Made by a program: the position numbers and the translations under genes
Shown: piece by piece, positions 23,512-32,267 of the stretch
Layout: each line of letters opens with the position of its first letter
Numbering within the stretch: position 1 is the stretch's first letter
The notes under the pieces: generated by a model
What the model saw: the letters and a program-made list of their open reading frames with translations, nothing else
What the model was told of the DNA's origin: nothing
Database searches by the model: none
Assembly: GCA_001899315.1 (NCBI GenBank)
Contig: MOYA01000002.1
Span: 289,070 to 353,069 of the forward strand
Source: Candidatus Obscuribacter phosphatis
Lineage (GTDB): Bacteria; Cyanobacteriota; Vampirovibrionia; Obscuribacterales; Obscuribacteraceae
Direction of reading: 5' to 3'
Length of the DNA: 64,000 nt

Positions 23512-24987
23512 ATGTCTGGTGAAGTAAAAGGTAGCATCGAAGCTCTGCCCGAGAAGGCGGAAGTGGCTCTGGTCGGCGCCGGTTTGGTCGGCTCGCTCTT
23601 GGCTATTTTGCTTGCTAAGCGTGGTTTTCAGGTCGATGTTTTTGAAAGAAGACCTGATATGCGCAAAGAGACTATATCGGCAGGACGTTCCATCAACTTG
23701 GCTATTTCCACCCGTGGTATTCGCGCCTTGGCCAGAGCCGGCATGGACGCCAGCGTTCTCAGTCAGGCTGTGCAGATGCGTGGGCGCATGATCCACCCCA
23801 AACTAAGTGATGGCGTGGCGGGCGAACTGTTTTTTCAGCCCTATGGCAAAGACGACAGTGAGTGTATCAATTCTATTTCGCGGGCAACCCTCAACAAACT
23901 GCTCATGGACCGAGCCGAAGCGACAGGCAAGGTGCGCATTTATTTTAAGCAGAAAGCCGAGGGCATTGATTTTGGAGGCAATAGACTGATGCTGGAAGAT
24001 GACCATGGCACAAGAGCGGCAGTGCTTGCCGACATTGTCATTGGTACAGATGGTTCGGCTTCTCGTCTGCGTGACGAGATGATGAAGCGTCAGGGCTATA
24101 AGACTACAGTTTCAAGACTCGATTACGGCTACAAAGAGCTGGTCATTCCCCCCACCGCCGGTGGTGGCTTCGCCATGGAACGCAATGCTCTGCATATCTG
24201 GCCGCGTGGCAACTTTATGCTCATCGCCTTGCCTAACTTTGAAGGCAGCTTTACTTGCACTCTCTTTCTGCCCTTCGAAGGTCCGGTCAGCTTTGCCAAA
24301 TTGACCGATAAGGCGGCGGTGGCAGACTTCTTCCAGAAAGAATTCCCCGATGCCGTGCCCTTGATTGAAAATCTAGTCGAGACCTTTTTTGAGAATCCGA
24401 CCGGACATATGGACACGGTCAAGAGCGGTCCCTGGAATGTAGGTGGCTCGGCTATGCTTCTTGGTGACGCTGCCCATGCCATCGTGCCCTTTTATGGGCA
24501 AGGGGCCAACTGCGGTTTTGAAGACCTGACTGTTTTGGACGATTGTCTGCAAGAGCACCTCGACCAGGGCGGCAGTCTTGATATAGATAGCCACGCTAAC
24601 TCTAACTGGAAGAAAATTTTTGACGAGCTATACAGCCGGCGCAAAGTCAATTGCGATGCCATTGCCGATATGGCGGTCGAGAACTTCACCGAGATGCGCG
24701 ACAAGGTGGCCGATCCTCGCTTTATTATGCTTAAGGCTGTCGAGAAGCATCTTGAGATAAGCCTCAAGGGTCTCTACCGCTCTAGATATTCCCTGGTCTC
24801 ATTCAGCAATGCACCATATAAAGTGGCGCTCGATGTGGGTGTGATTAGTGATGAAATTTTGACGCCGCTTTGCAAAGACATTGAAAAGCCGGAAGACATA
24901 GATTTGAAAGCGGTGGAAGTATTGGTGAAGGAGAAGTTGACACCACTTCTCAAGGACTTGCCTGCCCTGAGCGAGAGTCTGGCTTAA
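23512..24987 (+). CDS. kmo: Kynurenine 3-monooxygenase
   Basis: A 491-residue FAD-dependent hydroxylase converting L-kynurenine to 3-hydroxykynurenine with NADPH and oxygen. The FAD fold starts with VALVGAGLVGSLLAILLAKRG. The family fingerprint SAGRSINLAISTRG and the second FAD motif LLGDAAHAIVPFYGQGANCGFED are both present. The C-terminal 90 residues form the helical end typical of KMO. A GGAG ribosome site lies before the ATG. With the three upstream genes it gives kynurenine to ACMS in the window; tryptophan dioxygenase, kynurenine formamidase and quinolinate phosphoribosyltransferase are absent here. Confidence 0.95.
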   Translation: MSGEVKGSIEALPEKAEVALVGAGLVGSLLAILLAKRGFQVDVFERRPDMRKETISAGRSINLAISTRGIRALARAGMDASVLSQAVQMRGRMIHPKLSDGVAGELFFQPYGKDDSECINSISRATLNKLLMDRAEATGKVRIYFKQKAEGIDFGGNRLMLEDDHGTRAAVLADIVIGTDGSASRLRDEMMKRQGYKTTVSRLDYGYKELVIPPTAGGGFAMERNALHIWPRGNFMLIALPNFEGSFTCTLFLPFEGPVSFAKLTDKAAVADFFQKEFPDAVPLIENLVETFFENPTGHMDTVKSGPWNVGGSAMLLGDAAHAIVPFYGQGANCGFEDLTVLDDCLQEHLDQGGSLDIDSHANSNWKKIFDELYSRRKVNCDAIADMAVENFTEMRDKVADPRFIMLKAVEKHLEISLKGLYRSRYSLVSFSNAPYKVALDVGVISDEILTPLCKDIEKPEDIDLKAVEVLVKEKLTPLLKDLPALSESLA

Positions 24988-25103
24988 CCCCTCGATTCTG
25001 ATAAATAAAACTCTGCTTTTTTCTTGCGGCGGCAAAAGCCCATGCTTGGCTGATCTTGCATTTTCTATTGCTTGCTTAAGTAAGACCAGGCATTAATATA
25101 GCA

Positions 25104-25766
25104 TTGCTTCCGCAATGCATTTTGCCTAGAGAGTCGGCGTGTTTGATTTTTAAGAGAGCGAAACTGCATGGTGCAGTTGGCTTGGTTTTATGTATTTGTC
25201 TGCTTGTTATTGCCACTAGTTTAGAAGCCCAGGCCAGGGGACGAAAAGCAAACAAGCGCAAGCCGGTGCAGTTTGCCGGTAAAGTGATAGCCGTCAGCGA
25301 TGGCGATACTATTAAGGTCTTGCGCGATAAAGTACCACAGACAGTGCGGCTCACTTTTGTCGATTGTCCTGAGAAGAGGCAGGCTTTTGGTAGCGCTGCC
25401 CGAGAATATACTGCAGCACTTTGCTTCAACCGCACCGTGCAGGTGCGTGAGCTGGGCAAAGACAGATACAATCGCAGTTTAGGCGAGGTGGTCTTGCCCG
25501 ACAAGCGAGTGCTTAACTATGAGCTGGTGCGCAGCGGCTATGCTTGGTGGTATGAACAGTTTGCACCAAAGGCGGTGAACTATCAAATGGCGCAAGCCCT
25601 AGCGCGCCAGAAACGGCTGGGGCTCTGGCGCGAGAATAGTCCGACACCGCCTTGGCAATTTAGAAAGCTGGCAGGGCGCAACCAGAAATTGGCCAGCTTG
25701 GATGGCGGAGCCAATATTTCAAGAAGAAGTCTGGTGGCAGCAACTATTCAAAAGGGCGACGACTAG
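25104..25766 (+). CDS. Secreted thermonuclease-like (SNase) protein
   Basis: A 220-residue protein with an N-terminal hydrophobic signal (about residues 23-43, GAVGLVLCICLLVIATSL) and an SNase domain (FAGKVIAVSDGDTIKVL, RLTFVDCPEKR, then GKDRYNRSLGEVV). The Asp, Arg and Glu positions used by staphylococcal nuclease for calcium and phosphate binding appear conserved. It should cleave DNA or RNA outside the cytoplasm. The start is a TTG, with possible later starts. A pair of near-identical 16-base units (tttctttgtttctaga) follows the gene at about 25797-25830. Confidence 0.85.
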   Translation: MLPQCILPRESACLIFKRAKLHGAVGLVLCICLLVIATSLEAQARGRKANKRKPVQFAGKVIAVSDGDTIKVLRDKVPQTVRLTFVDCPEKRQAFGSAAREYTAALCFNRTVQVRELGKDRYNRSLGEVVLPDKRVLNYELVRSGYAWWYEQFAPKAVNYQMAQALARQKRLGLWRENSPTPPWQFRKLAGRNQKLASLDGGANISRRSLVAATIQKGDD

Positions 25767-25822
25767 GGCAATAAAGACTTTCTTTGCTTTTGATTTTCTT
25801 TGTTTCTAGAGTTTCTTTGTTT

Positions 25823-26995
25823 CTAGATTTTCTTTACCCCTAGGTATATCTGGCTGTTCAAAAAGCCGCGGTCTTCCCAGTCTGATTTTTCCAGCTTTTG
25901 CCAAGCAAGTGGGTTTGGCGAGGTGGCGGGCTCACTACTAGGCATAGTTGGCATGTTTTCCACATTTAGGCTGCCGGCAGTGTCGAGCATACTGCGCAAT
26001 AAGAGCACGCCACCCGGTTTGAGTAGCTTGGCAGCAGCGGCTAAGATCTTTATTTGGTCAGCCTTTTCTAGATAGTCTAAGTCGTTAGACAGATTAATCA
26101 AGTCATAGCTTGCTTCTTCTTGCCGGGCCAGGGTTTTTGCTAGACCGTTTTGAATATGTATGAAGTTCAGATCAAAGTCTTGTGGCCTTACCGGCACGGT
26201 CAGCCAGGGGGCGCAATCGATTTCAGAGCCGAGACTGCGATAGCGACCGGCAAGCATTTGTTGTAAATATGGGTTGCTTGTGGCGGCAAAGTTTTTGAAA
26301 GCCCAATACAGGCGTTCGCTGAGATAGGTAGAGAGCGCCTTTTCTTGGGCGAAGTACCTGGCTAGAGGCGTATCGCCAAAGAGCAGAAAGCAAGCATCTT
26401 GATTGAAAACTGTGTCGAGGGCATCGTCTAGATTATGCTTTAGGGGTGAATTTGGTCCGAGCAAGCGGGCTTGCCAGGCTGGAACATCGAGATTGAGTAG
26501 GTTTTGCCAGGACTTTTTGTGAATTTTGAAATGCTCGCGCAGGGTCGGCAAAAGAGCTTCAAAACGACCGCAGAGATCTGGACCATTGAGCGCTACATAG
26601 TCTAGGGGACCGAGTATTTCTTCGGGCAACTCTAGTTCATCAAAGAGACATTGTAGGCTGCGCTTTCTCATTTTGGCGTCCATGGGTAGGTGACCTAAAA
26701 GCTTTAGTCTTTTTGATGGAAAGGCATCTTGCAGAAGATAGAGCTTGATCTTTGTCAGAGCCAGATTGCTCAAGTTTTGGTCGACAACAGTCAATTTGCT
26801 CAGTGGCACTACCGTTGAGACATAAGCCGCCGTGCAGCCAGCCGACGCGGTAGTCAGAACAGTTTGCCGCCCTTGTCGTTCCGAGAGTATTTTTGCCTCT
26901 ATTTGTGCGTCTTCACGCATTTGCCCAAAGCGCAGCGGAAGAGTCTTGATGTGATTGCTCTCAGCGCAATGCTCAGCTATCTGTATGTTTAACAT
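25823..26995 (-). CDS. DUF3419 / BtaA-like 3-amino-3-carboxypropyl transferase
   Basis: A 390-residue SAM-dependent enzyme of the DUF3419 family, whose known member BtaA transfers the aminocarboxypropyl group of SAM to diacylglycerol for betaine lipid synthesis. Landmarks are TTASAGCTAAYVS near residue 50, LTVVDQNLSNLALTKIKL, and a C-terminal methyltransferase-like half with YDLINLSNDLDYL and KPGGVLLLRS. I start at the ATG at 26995, which has a GGAGG ribosome site eight bases upstream; the longer frame to 27085 lacks one. A BtaB-type N-methyltransferase is not adjacent, so the betaine lipid role is uncertain. Confidence 0.75.
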   Translation of the reverse strand: MLNIQIAEHCAESNHIKTLPLRFGQMREDAQIEAKILSERQGRQTVLTTASAGCTAAYVSTVVPLSKLTVVDQNLSNLALTKIKLYLLQDAFPSKRLKLLGHLPMDAKMRKRSLQCLFDELELPEEILGPLDYVALNGPDLCGRFEALLPTLREHFKIHKKSWQNLLNLDVPAWQARLLGPNSPLKHNLDDALDTVFNQDACFLLFGDTPLARYFAQEKALSTYLSERLYWAFKNFAATSNPYLQQMLAGRYRSLGSEIDCAPWLTVPVRPQDFDLNFIHIQNGLAKTLARQEEASYDLINLSNDLDYLEKADQIKILAAAAKLLKPGGVLLLRSMLDTAGSLNVENMPTMPSSEPATSPNPLAWQKLEKSDWEDRGFLNSQIYLGVKKI

Positions 26996-27142
26996 ACATG
27001 CCGCCTCCGATAGAAAAATAGATAGATAATTAGATAGACAGAAGAGTTGGAAAAGAGAATAAGAGATGCCTTTATCCGCCTTCATTTGAGGCGGTGACTT
27101 GCTTTATTGTCGGGCTGGGGATGAGTTGACGGTTGACCGGCA

Positions 27143-27164
27143 CAAACAGTTTGTAAACTGTTTG
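27143..27164. repeat. Inverted repeat between two minus-strand genes
   Basis: CAAACAGTTT and AAACTGTTTG flank a two-base centre, giving a perfect 10-bp stem. It lies downstream of the esterase gene and upstream of the BtaA-like gene. There is no T-run, so it is a poor terminator. It could be an operator. Its sequence is unlike the ACCGATATCGGT palindromes. Confidence 0.6.
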
Positions 27165-27201
27165 GATCTTAATTGGACGAAATTTTGAGCTATTTGATTG
27201 G

Positions 27202-28218
27202 TTAGTAGCCGGTCGTTAGTATCTGGTATTTCTTGGCTTGCAGCGCCGTAATCACTGCTGTATGGTTTTCCGGCACCTTGATGAGAGTGTCTTTTCTATT
27301 TGTGTTTCGATGCCATAGTGTAAAGAAGGCGCGGCTTTGTTGTTCTCTTTTTCCGCGCCAGTCGCTACTGAGAATCATCGTCAGCGCAGGCAATTTAGCT
27401 CTTTCTTGCCAAGTCAGATTTTGCAACTTTGACAAAAGCGAGAGCTTTGCGGTTCCGGCGTTTTCGCCGAAGGCTTCTTTTAGCTCGTCGGTCAGTTTTG
27501 ATATCTCTAGAGCCGGTGGATCGATCAAAACTATTTCTTTGATTCTAGCCTCTGCAAGTCTTGGCTTCGCCTGTGGCGAAAGCACCCAGGCGGCTACTAT
27601 TTGAGCCCCGGCCGAATGACCGAATAAGACTATTTTGCTCTTTTTATAGCGCTCTAGTTTGACCAGAAAGTTTATTGCCCGATTGCAGTCTTCTATCTGG
27701 GCTGGGTATTTGAAGCGTGGCGCCAATCTATAGTTGATGCTGGCATAGTCTTGCCTGGCACCGATCAGGCTCTTGGCCAGCTTGGCGCCATAAAGTCGGT
27801 CTGCTTTATCGCCACTTTTCCAGGCCCCGCCATGTGCGCATATTATTAAGTCTGGACTAACTGTGTTTGAGCTTACTGGGTTTGGATGAACTGGGTTTGA
27901 GCTTACTGGGTTCGAGCTTACTGGGTTTGTATTATCTGTGTTTGTTAGTGCTGGTGCTGCCTCTATGCTTGTAGGGCTGGCGCTGTACAGATCTAGCTCT
28001 AGAGGCTGTGGACCATAGGCTAAGGTGCGGCAGGTGGGCTCGGGCTCTGCTTGCTGCTCTAGCTTGGCTGCTTCAACCGGGCGGCAGGCTAAAGTATAAC
28101 TGGCGCCACAAATAAAGGTGCAAGCAAAAACGCCGACTAAACTATAGATAAACGCGCAGGCTAGAAACCGCAAGGTCGCCTGATTGGAGATTTCTATGGC
28201 TTCAGCCTTATTCGCCAA
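27202..28218 (-). CDS. Exported alpha/beta hydrolase (esterase-lipase type)
   Basis: A 338-residue protein. A hydrophobic N-terminal segment (about 17-39) suggests export or anchoring. The hydrolase domain starts near residue 125 with the oxyanion motif HGGAWKSGDK, then YRLAPRFKYPAQIEDC and the nucleophile motif FGHSAGAQ. A late His near the C-terminus (PENHTAVITAL) completes the triad. This is the hormone-sensitive-lipase / kynurenine-formamidase-like superfamily, so a distant link to the kynurenine cluster 2 kb away is possible but not shown. A five-residue repeat (NPVSS) sits before the domain. It starts at a TTG overlapping the stop of the M23 peptidase gene by 11 bases. Confidence 0.75.
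   Translation of the reverse strand: MANKAEAIEISNQATLRFLACAFIYSLVGVFACTFICGASYTLACRPVEAAKLEQQAEPEPTCRTLAYGPQPLELDLYSASPTSIEAAPALTNTDNTNPVSSNPVSSNPVHPNPVSSNTVSPDLIICAHGGAWKSGDKADRLYGAKLAKSLIGARQDYASINYRLAPRFKYPAQIEDCNRAINFLVKLERYKKSKIVLFGHSAGAQIVAAWVLSPQAKPRLAEARIKEIVLIDPPALEISKLTDELKEAFGENAGTAKLSLLSKLQNLTWQERAKLPALTMILSSDWRGKREQQSRAFFTLWHRNTNRKDTLIKVPENHTAVITALQAKKYQILTTGY
27856..27931 (-). repeat. 15-bp coding tandem repeat (NPVSS)
   Basis: About five copies of a 15-bp unit close to gagcttactgggttt (plus-strand reading) encode NPVSS variants in the linker between the signal region and the esterase domain. Copies differ by a few bases. Confidence 0.8.
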
Positions 28219-29455
28219 AGTCTACGACATGTCCTTCTTTGACGAGTTCTTGTTGGTGTTTGCCCGCCAGAGGGCTTTTGTCTAGGGTCTGGGGAAGACC
28301 CTTATCGTCGGCATCGAGACATTTTTTTAGGTCGTTGAAAGTGCCTGTCAGTTCAAATTGGTCGAAGACATAGGGTATGCCGTCTGAACCCAAGGTACCT
28401 GCTGCATCTGTTATATGAAAGTGTAAGTGGGGACCGGTGGTGTTGCCTGAATTGCCCAAGGTGGCGATGTGTTCGCCTCTTTTGACGGTTTGACCAATTT
28501 TTACTTTGGGGCTGTTTCGCAAGAGATGGGCGTAGAAAGAATAGAATACTTGCCCTTGCTCGTTATGTTTGACTGTGATTGTGTTGCCGCCGGGAAAGTC
28601 TATATTGCCCGATGGTTTGAACTGGGGTTGATTCTCAAACTGGTCCACCACGCCGACCACTACTCCGTCCGCTACGGCATAGATGGGCTTGCCGTAACAA
28701 GTGGCGGATTCCATACTTGTCACCGGTTTTTTTGTGGTGTAGTTGTCGGCGCTCAATTGCACCCAGTCTATGGCGAAGCGCTGGGCGCAGAGTAGCTGGT
28801 TATTGATAGGGAAAAGGGCTCTGCGGTGACCAATAAGGCTGGCATAGCCGCCAATAGCCAGCCAACCTTTACCTCTCAGGGGTGGGCTGATGACAATGGC
28901 GGCACCGCCTGTGGTGAGGGGGGCGGTCTCTATGATTTTCGCAACCGGCTTTTCATCTTTGGCACCTAAGACCGGTGCTCTGTAAGATATTTTTTGCCTA
29001 AAGCTAAGATCTTCCGCCGCCAGCGCCTTTTCCAATTCGACATTGATAAAGACGATAACACTAGCCCCTGGACGCAGTTCGTTGGCAACAGACTTCTTAT
29101 CTGGATTGAGTATTTTGCCCTTTAAATCTGCATCTTTGAGATTGAGAACGGTTTCTTCTTTGTTCTTTTGATGGGCAAGCACATCTATCTGATCTAGCTT
29201 GATTGTATGCCCGCTGAAGTTGGTGATTTTCAATTCCCACAGCCAGTTGTACTTGCCGTCGCTGCCTCTAAATTGCCGGGGTTTGGTGGTGGTACTGGTC
29301 AAGAGTTCAGTCCAGGGTACCGGTTTGGTCGCCTTAGCAATGTCAGACTGCAAAGAATCGGCAGAAGCCTCTTCGGCAAGGCTCGCTGGCGGTGCCAACA
29401 AGTTGAGAGAGAGGGCGGTTGCTGCCGAAATAGCTATTTGATAGGCGAGTTTCAT
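28208..29455 (-). CDS. Secreted M23 family peptidase
   Basis: A 415-residue protein with a signal peptide (MKLAYQIAISAATALSLNLL, cleavage probably after SLAEE or ASLA). A beta-rich middle is followed by a C-terminal M23 (LytM-type) domain with the zinc ligands in GKPIYAVADGVV (degenerate first motif) and GPHLHFHI, plus FYAHL. The first ligand motif, normally HxG...D, is hard to recognise, so activity is not certain. Enzymes of this class cut peptidoglycan cross-links. I chose the ATG at 29455 over the longer frame to 29494. It is transcribed first, with the esterase overlapping its end. Confidence 0.85.
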   Translation of the reverse strand: MKLAYQIAISAATALSLNLLAPPASLAEEASADSLQSDIAKATKPVPWTELLTSTTTKPRQFRGSDGKYNWLWELKITNFSGHTIKLDQIDVLAHQKNKEETVLNLKDADLKGKILNPDKKSVANELRPGASVIVFINVELEKALAAEDLSFRQKISYRAPVLGAKDEKPVAKIIETAPLTTGGAAIVISPPLRGKGWLAIGGYASLIGHRRALFPINNQLLCAQRFAIDWVQLSADNYTTKKPVTSMESATCYGKPIYAVADGVVVGVVDQFENQPQFKPSGNIDFPGGNTITVKHNEQGQVFYSFYAHLLRNSPKVKIGQTVKRGEHIATLGNSGNTTGPHLHFHITDAAGTLGSDGIPYVFDQFELTGTFNDLKKCLDADDKGLPQTLDKSPLAGKHQQELVKEGHVVDFGE

Positions 29456-29536
29456 CTGTCTTCTTTCGAGCGGGGAGAAGAATAGATGATACACCCTTGA
29501 AAATTTGCCGCACCTTGGCTTTCGCCCTATGAGAGG

Positions 29537-30337
29537 CTATTGTGCTTGGTCAGCCGGGACCAATGTATTTAGTATTTGCTTGAGCTCGGCTTTGTGCATC
29601 AGATAGGCATCTCTTTTGGCTGTGGTCAGAGAGAGTTCCATGACCATTGTGCCTTTGTGGGTTTCATAAGGAATGAAGGCGCCGATGAAATGACGCAGGA
29701 CTTTGCCGTCTTCGCTATTGACGAACTTGCCCTCTATCTGAACTGCGGCTTGCCCCTTGACCCAGATGAGGGTGGCGTGGTCGAGGTGGAAGAAGGATTT
29801 TTCATCTGCTTTTAGTGGTCTTTTGGCGATGCTGTATTGATTTCTGCCGACTGTAGCCGGTCCAAGAAACTCGGCAAGCTTGACTATTGAGTCGGCAAAA
29901 AGAATCGGGCTGGCGGTGCGGAAGCGATAGCGGTTTACCAGGGCGATTAGCTCTTTGCGGGTGGTTTCGCTGAGCGCTAGGCTGGAGAGCCTGACGGTAA
30001 GACGTGTGGCAGGGTCGCCAGCTAGTTCGAACTGTGCTCGGCGGTAGAGCTTTGAAGCGTAGCTGTTTTCTTGCCAGAGGCGGTGTAGATGAATTGTCTT
30101 GACCGGACCTAGAGGAAGATTGTGGGCAACTAGGTTTTTTTCGCTTTTCTTCTTTTCGAAACAGTTGCTATAGGCTGAGATGAGCTGCACGGCACTGGCT
30201 AGTTCTTGCTTGGGTGTGACCGGCGGTAGGTCGGCAAAGACGACCTGTTTTTCTTGGGCGGCTGAGCTATGCATGGTGAGCGGCGGCGGCGTAAGCGGCA
30301 GCGTTGCAGGCGGCATGACCACAGAGGCATTGTTCAT
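29537..30337 (-). CDS. Hypothetical protein
   Basis: A 266-residue soluble protein with a Pro-rich, probably disordered N-terminus (first 25 residues) and a mixed alpha/beta body. The C-terminal half has alternating hydrophobic strands (ATLIWVKGQAAVQIEGKF, GAFIPYETHKGTMVMELSL). I do not recognise it. It is on the same strand as the RlpA-like gene upstream and the M23 gene downstream, so an envelope link is possible by context. Confidence 0.55.
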   Translation of the reverse strand: MNNASVVMPPATLPLTPPPLTMHSSAAQEKQVVFADLPPVTPKQELASAVQLISAYSNCFEKKKSEKNLVAHNLPLGPVKTIHLHRLWQENSYASKLYRRAQFELAGDPATRLTVRLSSLALSETTRKELIALVNRYRFRTASPILFADSIVKLAEFLGPATVGRNQYSIAKRPLKADEKSFFHLDHATLIWVKGQAAVQIEGKFVNSEDGKVLRHFIGAFIPYETHKGTMVMELSLTTAKRDAYLMHKAELKQILNTLVPADQAQ

Positions 30338-30488
30338 TCTAGAAAACCCGGTAGTAAGAGGAGTGGTCTATATAGTGACGGCGGCGAGGTGAGATCTTCG
30401 TGAAAGTGCCAGAGCTTAGAATCGAGAATTTCGTGAAAGCTCCGGGGCTCAGTATTGAGTTTTTGGACTTTCTTTTTAACTTGTTGAT

Positions 30489-31049
30489 TTACTTGGGACG
30501 GCAGACTTTGACATCGGTCAAGCCACCATTGCCGAGGAACCGACGAAAGGTTTCACTTTCTACATCGACCACTCGCTTCAGTCGCGGGTGCGGCCCCATG
30601 TCGTTCACTCGGGCGGCAAAACTCTTGCCGGTGTTCACATCTTGAACAAAGACGGTGAAGGGCTTCTCTCTCTGGTTGTCGTAGTTTGGAAGCGCCACTG
30701 TCGGCACACCTCTGCGCAGAATCTCTGTGGAAGCGGTGGGTTTGCCGTAGAGTCCATCGCCTTTGCCGTAGTGCGATGCCACGCCCTGGACGCATTCGCC
30801 GGGGGCGAGTGAGTGGTATCTGTTTTTGTTAGCATCGGCGCTTTGATTTTTGCCGCTGCCTTCATCGATGGTCAAATTAGGCAGAGGATAGCCTTTGACT
30901 CTATCTGAATCTGGCTTGAAGTCTATCTTCTTAGAGTCACTTTTAGAGTTGGGGTCATAGGCTTCGATGTTGAGCATTTTCTCGGCGACCTTAAAGTCTT
31001 GATCGCCGGGTTTCTTTACTTCGTTGAAATTGAAGGCGCGTTCGGCCAT
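30489..31049 (-). CDS. RlpA-like double-psi beta-barrel protein
   Basis: A 186-residue protein. The C-terminal 95 residues form an RlpA-like domain: GVASHYGKGDGLYGKPTAS, then VPTVALPNYD, VFVQDVNTGKSFAARVNDMGP and VVDVESETFRRF. RlpA proteins bind or cleave glycan strands that lack stem peptides. No signal peptide is visible, and the N-terminal 90 residues are charged and disordered, which is unusual for a cell-wall enzyme and resembles the leaderless hydrolase at 5351. The ATG at 31049 has an ideal AAGGAG site eight bases upstream. Confidence 0.8.
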   Translation of the reverse strand: MAERAFNFNEVKKPGDQDFKVAEKMLNIEAYDPNSKSDSKKIDFKPDSDRVKGYPLPNLTIDEGSGKNQSADANKNRYHSLAPGECVQGVASHYGKGDGLYGKPTASTEILRRGVPTVALPNYDNQREKPFTVFVQDVNTGKSFAARVNDMGPHPRLKRVVDVESETFRRFLGNGGLTDVKVCRPK

Positions 31050-31402
31050 GCACTGTCTCCTTCTAAGACAACGCACATAGAAAAACTCTGCTGCCTAGAG
31101 GGCGGGCAGACTAATCGTTGTGGGGTGGGTGAATTTTGAGGTGGGTAATGAGGCTGGATGGGTGAATTCGGTGAGGTGGGTAGTGAGGCTAGAGGGGTGA
31201 ATGCCTGAAATTGAGATTTATGCCCTTATTTTGCATATTGCATGTAAGCAATTTGTGAATTGAAACAGATAAGCCAAAATACAAAAGCCCCAAAAGAAAA
31301 GCCCCAAAACAAAAGCGATTTGTCGTTGGACAAATCGCTCATCAAGTCAAAAGGAGCTTGGCTTTCTATTTAAATAGATACCCCCGCTAGCTGCCATTTA
31401 AA
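31050..31402. other. Gene-free stretch with imperfect repeats and a terminator
   Basis: About 350 bases without a gene. At 31122-31205 a unit of about 36 bases, built on gtgggtgaattt and gaggtgggtaatgaggct, is repeated about twice. At 31281-31312 the 13-base motif caaaagccccaaaa recurs. The right part holds the hairpin described as terminator at 31304-31338. Confidence 0.6.
31304..31338 (-). terminator. Rho-independent terminator
   Basis: GCGATTTGTC (31315-31324) pairs perfectly with GACAAATCGC (31329-31338) around GTTG. On the minus strand it is followed by TTTTGTTTT. It ends transcription of the gene at 31403-32086. Confidence 0.8.
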
Positions 31403-32086
31403 CTAACGATTTACATAGACTTTGAACTTGTGCATGGGCTGTTGCTGAAAAGCTGGATGGGAGGCGTCTTGCATGGCACGTCCAGGAAATTGTCCGCCCT
31501 GTGCGCCGTAGCTTTGTCCTAAGCTCTGCCCGTAGCTTTGTCCATAGCTTGGACTCATGTTTTGTCCATAACCAGCTCCGAGGTTTTGTCCGTAGTGTTG
31601 TCCATAGCTTTGTCCATAAGCTTGGCTTGCTGCTTGTGGGTAGCCTTGTCCGAAGCTTTGCCCTAGCTGACCAGGAAATTGGCCGACTGCTTGTCCGGCT
31701 GGTTCTCCGAATTGTTGACCTGCCCCGCCTTGTGCAGGCGCTCCTGCCGATGCCTCAAGGGCGTTGCCAGAGGGCGCCTCACCGGCGGCTTCTTGTCCAG
31801 CTTCTTGTCCGGAGAGTCCCATTTTGTTTATGTCTTCTTCTTGGCGGCCTGGCTCGACTCCTGACCAATCCATGACAAAAGGAATGACCATGACTGTGAA
31901 AACAATCAAGGCAATCACTATTGGCGTGAAGGTGCGCGGTGGTACCTTTGTTAGGGGTCTGGGTCCAAAGAGTCCTGGGCTTTGTCCCGATTGCATGCCC
32001 TGGCTCCAAGATGCAGATTGGTCCGGATGTCCACCAAAGTTTGAACCGCCGTCGCTTCCGCCTCCACCGGCGAAGTTATGTCCCAT
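31403..32086 (-). CDS. Single-span protein with prion-like GQSYGQ tail
   Basis: A 227-residue protein: a Gly/Ser-rich N-terminus of about 50 residues, one membrane span (about 55-72, PIVIALIVFTVMVIPFVM), then an Ala/Gly/Glu stretch and a long Gly-Gln-Tyr-Ser region with repeated GQSYGQ-like units (about 140-205). The Tyr/Gly/Gln composition resembles sequences that phase-separate or form amyloid-like surface material. The C-terminus (KFKVYVNR) is short and basic. No family is recognised. Which side of the membrane the tail lies on cannot be told from sequence alone. Confidence 0.65.
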   Translation of the reverse strand: MGHNFAGGGGSDGGSNFGGHPDQSASWSQGMQSGQSPGLFGPRPLTKVPPRTFTPIVIALIVFTVMVIPFVMDWSGVEPGRQEEDINKMGLSGQEAGQEAAGEAPSGNALEASAGAPAQGGAGQQFGEPAGQAVGQFPGQLGQSFGQGYPQAASQAYGQSYGQHYGQNLGAGYGQNMSPSYGQSYGQSLGQSYGAQGGQFPGRAMQDASHPAFQQQPMHKFKVYVNR

Positions 32087-32267
32087 GCTCTATCCTTGCT
32101 TGATATTTGATTTGTGCCGCCTGCCGACCCTATGTTAGCTTCTGCCTGCGGAATAACCAAGAGTTACAGTGGGAATATCACCAGTCAATTAATTTTTGCC
32201 GACTGAATCTCGCTAGAAGACCTAGCTAAAGCACGAGCTTCAGAGCTGGATTTTTGCCTAGGCCAGA

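Noticed and set aside
27143-27164. Inverted repeat considered as a fourth member of the ACCGATATCGGT palindrome family
   Set aside because: Its centre and arms are different (CAAACAGTTT) and it has a non-complementary two-base centre.
27202-28218. Esterase considered as the missing kynurenine formamidase
   Set aside because: It has the right superfamily motifs (HGG, GHSAG), but a hydrophobic N-terminus suggests export, it is on the other strand and three genes away, so the assignment is not supported.
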